A stretch of DNA of 17,946 nucleotides from DATKYV01 sp035528275 (GTDB lineage Bacteria > Acidobacteriota > Terriglobia > UBA7540), in the NCBI GenBank assembly GCA_035528275.1, contig DATKYV010000281.1, forward strand, positions 1-17,946, given 5' to 3'. The notes below the pieces were generated by a model. The model saw only the letters and a list, made by a program, of their open reading frames with translations. It did no database searches and was not told where the DNA came from. The translations under genes and the position numbers were made by a program. Below, piece by piece: positions 13,506 through 17,946 of the stretch; the stretch's first letter is position 1; every line of letters starts with the position of its first letter.

Positions 13506-14555
13506 ATGACCGAGTTGCGCTTTGCGATGTTTGGGGCGCATTTCTGGGCGCGGTTTCAGCTCGCCGCGTGGTACGAGTTTCCGGAGGCCAAGTGCGTCGC
13601 TCTGTATAACCGCACGGTTTCCAAAGCGGAAAGGCTAGCGGAAGAATTCGGCGTTCCCGCTGTCTACGGCGACGCCGAAGAGCTCCTGGCGAAGGAAAAA
13701 CTGGATTTCGTGGATATCTGCACCGATGTCTTCAGCCACCAGCGGTTTACGGAAATGGTGGCGCGGCATAATCTCCCGATCATCTGCCAGAAGCCCATAG
13801 GCCCCTCCCTGGCCGTCGCCCGGCAGATGGTGAAGACCTGCCGGGAAGCCGGAGTGCCTTTCTACATCCACGAAAACTGGCGTTGGCAGCATCCGATTCG
13901 GGCCCTCAAGGAGGTTCTCGACCAAGGCACCATTGGAAAGCCGTTTCGCGCCCGGCTCACGATGGTCTCGGGCTTCCCCGTATTCATCAACGAGCCGGCG
14001 CTGAAGGACTGGGAGGAGTTCATTCTCTGGGACATGGGAACGCACATCCTTGACGTCGCGCGTTTCCTGTTTGGAGAAGCTGACCGATTGTATTGCCAGG
14101 TTCATCGGATTCATTCGGATATTAAGGGGGAGGACATCGCGACGGTCATGATGCAGATGGGAGGAAAGACCACCGTCCTCTGCGAGCTGGGGTACGCCGA
14201 GAATTATCTTGAGCGGGAGCGATTTCCCGAGACGTTCATCTTTGTCGAGGGCGATAAGGGCTCGGCGGAGCTGGCGCCCGACTACAGTATTCGTGTAACG
14301 ACCCGGGAGGGAACGCATTCCAAGCGCTGTCCGCCTCCCCAATTCAAGTGGGCTGATCCCGACTACATGGTCGTGCACTCGAGCATTGTCCCCTGCATCG
14401 GCAACCTGTTGCGGGCGCTGAAGGGCGAGGGCCCCGCGGAGACCACGGGCGACGACAACCTCAAGACCATAATCCTGACTTCGGCCGCCTATGATTCCGC
14501 ACGCAGCGGGCAAGCCATTGACTTCACCTCTGCCAAGAAGGAGGCCGCGGCGTAA
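13506..14555 (+). CDS. Gfo/Idh/MocA-family oxidoreductase with atypical cofactor and lysine motifs
   Basis: A 349-residue member of the Gfo/Idh/MocA family, which oxidises or reduces sugars, inositols and their derivatives with a nicotinamide cofactor. The N-terminal Rossmann domain begins RFAMFGAHFWARFQLA: the usual GxG reads GAH (10-12). The EKP motif reads QKP (95-97), keeping the catalytic lysine K96. The substrate domain has HENWRW (122-127) and the DMGTHILD motif with H180 and D183, as usual. ATG at 13506 follows a strong GGAGGGA site. The second SDR gene begins 24 bases after its stop, so the two form an operon. It probably oxidises a polyol, a sugar or its lactone; substrate is unknown. 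Confidence 0.9.
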   Translation: MTELRFAMFGAHFWARFQLAAWYEFPEAKCVALYNRTVSKAERLAEEFGVPAVYGDAEELLAKEKLDFVDICTDVFSHQRFTEMVARHNLPIICQKPIGPSLAVARQMVKTCREAGVPFYIHENWRWQHPIRALKEVLDQGTIGKPFRARLTMVSGFPVFINEPALKDWEEFILWDMGTHILDVARFLFGEADRLYCQVHRIHSDIKGEDIATVMMQMGGKTTVLCELGYAENYLERERFPETFIFVEGDKGSAELAPDYSIRVTTREGTHSKRCPPPQFKWADPDYMVVHSSIVPCIGNLLRALKGEGPAETTGDDNLKTIILTSAAYDSARSGQAIDFTSAKKEAAA

Positions 14556-14579
14556 GGGATGGCGCGGCGAGGAGCGACG

Positions 14580-15341
14580 ATGCGGCTTAAGGGGAAGACA
14601 GCGATCGTAACGGGCGGAGGTGCGGGCATTGGCCGGGCGGTGGTGGAGTTGTACGCCCGCGAAGGGGCCAGCGTCGTCATCGCGGAGATCGCGGCCGCGA
14701 CGGGCGAAGCCGTCGCCCGTGCGGTTTCCGGCTGCGGAGGCAAGGCCACCTTCATCCGCTGTGATGTCTCGCAAGCGCCGCAGGTGAAGGCGATGGTCGA
14801 GGAAACTCTCCGCCAGTACGGGGGCGTGGACATCCTGGTGAACAACGCCGCCGTGCAAATGCACGGCGCGGACGCTCGCGCTCATGAGCTGGCGGAGGAG
14901 GTCTGGGACCGGACCATGGCCATCAACCTCCGCGCCGTCTGGTTGTGCTCGAAGTATGTGATACCTGCGATGTTCCGTCGCGGCGGAGGCTCCATCATCC
15001 ACATTTCTTCGCCAACGGGCTTGACCGGTTGCGCCCCGGCATACACGGCCTATAGCACGAGCAAGGGCGGCGTCTTCGCGCTCACCAAAATAATGGCTGT
15101 CGACTACGGGAGCGACAACATTCGTGTGAACGCCATCGTGCCGGGGACGACCGACACCCCGATGATCGCCAGCCTTATTTCGGCCCGCCAAGTCCGGGCC
15201 CGTCTGGAGGCCAAGTCCCCGCTCGGCCGCCTGGGCACGCCGGAAGACGTCGCGCCGCTCGCGGTGTTTTTGGGCTCGGACGAGTCGCGCTATTGCACCG
15301 GCGGGTTCTACATGGCGGACGGCGGGATGCTGGCGACCTGA
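14580..15341 (+). CDS. Short-chain dehydrogenase/reductase (SDR), NAD-type
   Basis: Classical SDR of 253 residues. The cofactor loop TGGGAGIG is at 11-18, E36 at the end of strand 2 suggests NAD, NNAA is at 88-91, S143/S144 lie in HISSPTG, and Y158-x3-K162 is in AYSTSKGG. The C-terminus CTGGFYMADGGM is the family's usual end. The frame extends to an ATG at 14559, but ATG 14580 is preceded by GAGGAG at the right distance and gives the normal N-terminus RLKGKTAIVTG. It is paired with the Gfo/Idh gene and converges on the AraC gene. Likely a dehydrogenase of a hydroxy acid, polyol or sugar in the same pathway; substrate is unknown. Confidence 0.92.
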   Translation: MRLKGKTAIVTGGGAGIGRAVVELYAREGASVVIAEIAAATGEAVARAVSGCGGKATFIRCDVSQAPQVKAMVEETLRQYGGVDILVNNAAVQMHGADARAHELAEEVWDRTMAINLRAVWLCSKYVIPAMFRRGGGSIIHISSPTGLTGCAPAYTAYSTSKGGVFALTKIMAVDYGSDNIRVNAIVPGTTDTPMIASLISARQVRARLEAKSPLGRLGTPEDVAPLAVFLGSDESRYCTGGFYMADGGMLAT

Positions 15342-15395
15342 GGGCGCAGAACACCATTTCAACCGCAGAGAACTGGAATTGCGGACGCACGGGCT

Positions 15396-16382
15396 TCAGG
15401 GGCTTGGCACCGTGTGATGGATATGAGTGTCGGCGGTCGAACTCCCGAAGCGCCGCCGGAACTCCAGTGGCGTCATGTGGACCGTCTTGCGAAACACGGA
15501 TCCGAAATAGCTTTGATCGCAAAAGCCCACTTCCTGGCAAAGCTGCGCGATCGGCTTGTCAGAGGTGACCAGTAAGGCCTGCGCCTTGGCAATGCGGAAG
15601 TGGTTCAGGTAGGAAATGAAGGATTGCCCGGTGACGTGCTTGAAGAGCCGCATGAAATGCGGCTTGCTGATTTCCAGAAGCGCCGCAGCGTCCTCCACGC
15701 TGATTGCCTGGCTGTAATGCACTTCCAGGAACTCGAACAAGGGAGCGATGCGCCGGTCGGCTTCTTGTTTCCGGTTTCCCAGCCGGCGCGTGCCCAGATA
15801 GGGCGAGTAATGATTCGCCAGCAGAATCACGATCATTTTCAGATAGGTGCGCGCCGAAAGGCGTGCCAGACTGGTTTGCGCCGGCAGGGTGGCGTGGATT
15901 CGCTGGATGAGCTTGAAAACCTCGGCGGGAATCCTCGTGCGGGCCCGGACGACGTGCGGAAACTTCGCTTCCTGGAGATAGAAGGGCAACAGGAATTCAG
16001 CCTGCCCTCCGTTCGCTCCCGCCTCGCAGACGACCTCGGGCATGAAGAAGAGGGTGGCCATGCGGGGCTGTGTTCGGGTATCCCGCCACATGCGGTGATA
16101 GGGGGAAGAGCCCACGACAATGAGCTCGCCCTCTTTACAGCGGAAGACGCGTTCAGAGACCTGGCAGGAAATCTCCCCGCTCAACACGTAGGCGATTTCG
16201 AAGTAGTCGTGGCGGTTCATACGAATGGGCTGGCCCTCGCCAAACACCTGATAGATCACGGCGACCGGCAGGGAAGGGTCGAATGGCCAGACATGGACGC
16301 CGTCAGCGCGGATTTGTGGCGCGATGATAGCGTGCGTGTTCTCCCACCGAAGATTCGCCGCGAGGCGCACGGAAGTCTCCAC
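15396..16382 (-). CDS. AraC-family transcriptional regulator with N-terminal cupin
   Basis: DNA-binding regulator of about 328 residues. The N-terminal cupin-like sensor contains RHDYFEIAYVLSGEI and FRCKEGELIVVGSSPYHR, as in sugar-responsive AraC proteins. The C-terminal ~100 residues carry both helix-turn-helix units: ISVEDAAALLEISKPHFMRL and a second in PIAQLCQEVGFCDQSYFGSV, then MTPLEFRRRF. GTG at 16382 is chosen; the frame runs back to a TTG at 16424, but that codon lies within the T-run of a hairpin and has no ribosome site. Neither start is strong. It diverges from the TonB receptor gene and converges with the SDR gene, so it is the natural candidate to control the receptor and perhaps the whole locus, acting as activator when the substrate is bound. 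Confidence 0.88.
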   Translation of the reverse strand: METSVRLAANLRWENTHAIIAPQIRADGVHVWPFDPSLPVAVIYQVFGEGQPIRMNRHDYFEIAYVLSGEISCQVSERVFRCKEGELIVVGSSPYHRMWRDTRTQPRMATLFFMPEVVCEAGANGGQAEFLLPFYLQEAKFPHVVRARTRIPAEVFKLIQRIHATLPAQTSLARLSARTYLKMIVILLANHYSPYLGTRRLGNRKQEADRRIAPLFEFLEVHYSQAISVEDAAALLEISKPHFMRLFKHVTGQSFISYLNHFRIAKAQALLVTSDKPIAQLCQEVGFCDQSYFGSVFRKTVHMTPLEFRRRFGSSTADTHIHHTVPSP

Positions 16383-16421
16383 CCTGGATTTTGAGGCCCC
16401 AAACGTCTGATTGCATAATAA

Positions 16422-16440
16422 CAAAAACCCGCGCGCGGGT
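16422..16440 (-). terminator. Palindrome plus T-run upstream of the AraC gene
   Basis: ACCCGCGCGCGGGT (16427-16440) is a perfect 14-base palindrome. On the minus strand it is followed directly by TTTTG, giving the look of an intrinsic terminator (5-bp stem, CGCG loop). It lies 40-60 bases ahead of the chosen AraC start, so it could be an attenuator, a stop for leftward transcription, or simply an operator for a dimeric regulator. Confidence 0.4.
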
Positions 16441-16628
16441 CAAACCCCGGATGCGTGCTGACTCCCAAGGCGTCGTCGCCGCGCCCGCTCCGGCGGCCCG
16501 GACTGGACCCCGGCCCGGCAGGGTCATCAAAAAGGTCGGCTCCACAGATTATGAGTTCCTGATTCATCGCATGAGCCGGGCGCCCCTGGGGGGCGCGCAC
16601 CCTGCGGTATCGGTTGGGGATGATATTT

Positions 16629-16659
16629 TTGCAAGAAAATTTTTCTCAATCCTTATAGA
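16629..16659 (+). promoter_or_regulatory. Promoter-like box shared with Gfo/Idh gene (copy 2)
   Basis: TTGCAA (16629-16634), 13 bases, then AATCCTTATAGA (16648-16659), the same arrangement as at 13305-13336. It sits about 100 bases before the receptor start, in an A/T-rich patch that stands out from its surroundings, as promoters often do. Confidence 0.45.
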
Positions 16660-16761
16660 AACGCCCCCACATTGGACTTATAACAACGCCTGAATGTAGA
16701 GGGAGCGACAACTATTAACCATCTACACCAAGCGTCGGACGGGTAGAGGAGGCAATTACCA

Positions 16762-17946
16762 ATGCTAGGCAAATGCCGCAAGGGGATTCCATCCCTCATC
16801 GTATTTCTGGGGCTTGCCCTGTTCTGTGGGCGCGCGCCTGCGCAGATTACTACGGGAGAAATGAGCGGTACGGTGACAGACTCTTCCGGCGCCGTAGTTC
16901 CGGAAGCCACTGTCACGGTCACAAGCGAAATGACCGGAGCGATCCGTACCGTGGAAAGTGGGTCGGGTGGCGAGTTTGTAGTCACCGCTCTGCCCCCCAG
17001 TACGTACACCGTTAAGGTGGAGAAGGGTGGCTTCAACGCTTCCGAGCGGAAGTCCATCGTCTTGACGGCCAACCAGCGCGTCGCCCTCGGAAACGTCGAG
17101 CTGACGGTGGGTCAGGTCACGCAGACTGTAGAGGTCATGGCGCGGAGTGAAGCCATCAATACGGAGAGCGCCGATACCATCGGATTGCTCTCCAACATCC
17201 AGGTGGAAAACCTTGGCACCAAGGGACGCGACGTTATGCAGCTGCTGCGTGTGCTGCCTGGCGTGACCACTCTAACGGTTGTCCCTTGGGGCGAGATTTC
17301 CGACACCGATCCTGCCGGCACGGGCTCGAACGGCGGGCAGTTCGGGAGCTTCACGCCGGGGGTGGGCGGCGCTCGGCTCTTCTGGAACACCGTTACGGTC
17401 GATGGCCAGGTGGGCTCCAACCCGGACTTCCCCGGACTCTTCATGGCGACCACGAGCATGGACGCCGTCTCCGAAGTGAAGGTAGTATCCAACAACTACA
17501 CCGCAGATTACGGTCGCAACCCCGGCTCCACGATTGCGATCGTGACCAAGTCCGGCACCAAGAATTTCCACGGGACCATATACGGCTTCAAGCGCCACGA
17601 GAAGTTGAACGCCAACGACTTCTTCAACAACCGGAACGGCTTGGAAAAGCCAATCTACAGGTTCGGTACGGTTGGCGGCGCAATCGGCGGACCCGTGTAC
17701 ATCCCTGGGAAGTTCAACGTCAACAAAGACAAAATATTTTTCTTCTATTCCGAGGAAGACTGGCGGATCAAATCGCCATGGGGACGGAATAGGGTAACGG
17801 TTCCAACCGCGTTAGAGCGGGCGGGTGATTTCTCCCAAAGCGTCTTTTTGGGGACCGATCCACTCGAGCCCGTCACGGTGATCGACCCGACGACGGGGCA
17901 GCCGTTCCCGGGCAACGTCGTCCCGGACAACCGGCTCAATTCTCAG
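16762..17946 (+). CDS. Oar-like TonB-dependent receptor with carboxypeptidase-regulatory-like domain, 3' end cut by window
   Basis: Outer-membrane receptor; 395 codons are visible and family members usually exceed 1,000, so most of the barrel is outside. Residues 1-28 form a signal peptide (SLIVFLGLALFCGRAPAQ, cut probably after APAQ or just before Q). Residues ~30-105 are a carboxypeptidase-regulatory-like beta domain (GTVTDSSGAVVPEATVTV to FVVTALPPSTYTVKV). The plug follows, with VMQLLRVLPGV, NTVTVDGQVG, DAVSEVKVVSNNYTADYG and the receptor hallmark IAIVTKSGTKNFHGTIYGF. These align with the Oar/SusC-like proteins abundant in Acidobacteriota. ATG at 16762 lies 9 bases after AGAGGAGG. It probably imports an oligosaccharide or other large nutrient; its divergence from an AraC gene suggests substrate-controlled expression. 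Confidence 0.93.
   Translation, partial: MLGKCRKGIPSLIVFLGLALFCGRAPAQITTGEMSGTVTDSSGAVVPEATVTVTSEMTGAIRTVESGSGGEFVVTALPPSTYTVKVEKGGFNASERKSIVLTANQRVALGNVELTVGQVTQTVEVMARSEAINTESADTIGLLSNIQVENLGTKGRDVMQLLRVLPGVTTLTVVPWGEISDTDPAGTGSNGGQFGSFTPGVGGARLFWNTVTVDGQVGSNPDFPGLFMATTSMDAVSEVKVVSNNYTADYGRNPGSTIAIVTKSGTKNFHGTIYGFKRHEKLNANDFFNNRNGLEKPIYRFGTVGGAIGGPVYIPGKFNVNKDKIFFFYSEEDWRIKSPWGRNRVTVPTALERAGDFSQSVFLGTDPLEPVTVIDPTTGQPFPGNVVPDNRLNSQ

Larger units (their letters stand above)
16383..16761. other. Divergent intergenic region, AraC versus TonB receptor
   Basis: About 380 bases without a supported gene. From left: the palindrome with T-run (16422-16440), a GC-rich stretch with nothing recognised (16445-16615), the A/T-rich promoter-like box (16629-16659), and the receptor ribosome site AGAGGAGG (16745-16752). 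Confidence 0.5.

Noticed and set aside
13635..15362. 575-codon open frame on the minus strand
   Set aside because: It lies antisense to the Gfo/Idh and SDR genes, crosses both, and has arginine/histidine-rich, low-complexity composition with no family motif; a GC-rich shadow frame.
15363..15384. CCGCA/TGCGG hairpin between convergent SDR and AraC genes
   Set aside because: Only 5 bp around a 12-base loop, without a T-run; likely chance.

Overview
The window looks like chromosomal DNA of an Acidobacteriota-type soil bacterium. The best marker is the gene at the right edge, an Oar-like TonB-dependent receptor with a carboxypeptidase-regulatory-like domain behind its signal peptide, a protein type greatly expanded in that phylum. 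The SDR, Gfo/Idh/MocA and cyclase-family genes fit the same background. No rRNA, tRNA or CRISPR array was seen, and the phylum call is an inference.

Layout. 1-891 (-): IS630-family DD34E transposase, cut by the window edge. 1288-1806 (+): GNAT acetyltransferase. 1898-9030 (+): a tight seven-gene operon with an EryA-like FGGY kinase, class II aldolase, DSD1-type PLP enzyme, cyclase-family hydrolase, EryC-like TIM-barrel isomerase/epimerase, DhaK and DhaL. 9102-13164 (-): converging genes in transcription order SDR, APC permease, RpiB-type isomerase and TIM-type isomerase. A good sigma70-like promoter lies ahead of the SDR, and a 480-base gap with a structured leader lies ahead of rpiB. 13506-15341 (+): Gfo/Idh/MocA oxidoreductase and a second SDR. 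15396-16382 (-): AraC-family regulator. 16762 to the end (+): the Oar-like receptor.

How it fits together (inference). The RpiB-like and TPI-like proteins resemble EryI/DerI and EryH/LerI, the pair that converts L-erythrulose-1-phosphate through D-erythrulose-4-phosphate to D-erythrose-4-phosphate. The FGGY kinase resembles erythritol kinase, the TIM-barrel protein resembles the tetrulose-phosphate epimerase EryC, and DhaK/DhaL could phosphorylate free erythrulose or dihydroxyacetone. Together they suggest a locus feeding a C4 polyol, ketose or related compound into the pentose phosphate pathway. The added aldolase, a PLP enzyme lacking its usual metal ligands, a cyclase-family hydrolase, an APC permease and three oxidoreductases are not part of the described erythritol operons. 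They suggest an unusual, perhaps nitrogen-containing or lactone-type, starting substrate. The AraC regulator and outer-membrane receptor may provide sensing and uptake; a promoter-like box shared by the receptor and Gfo/Idh genes hints at co-regulation.
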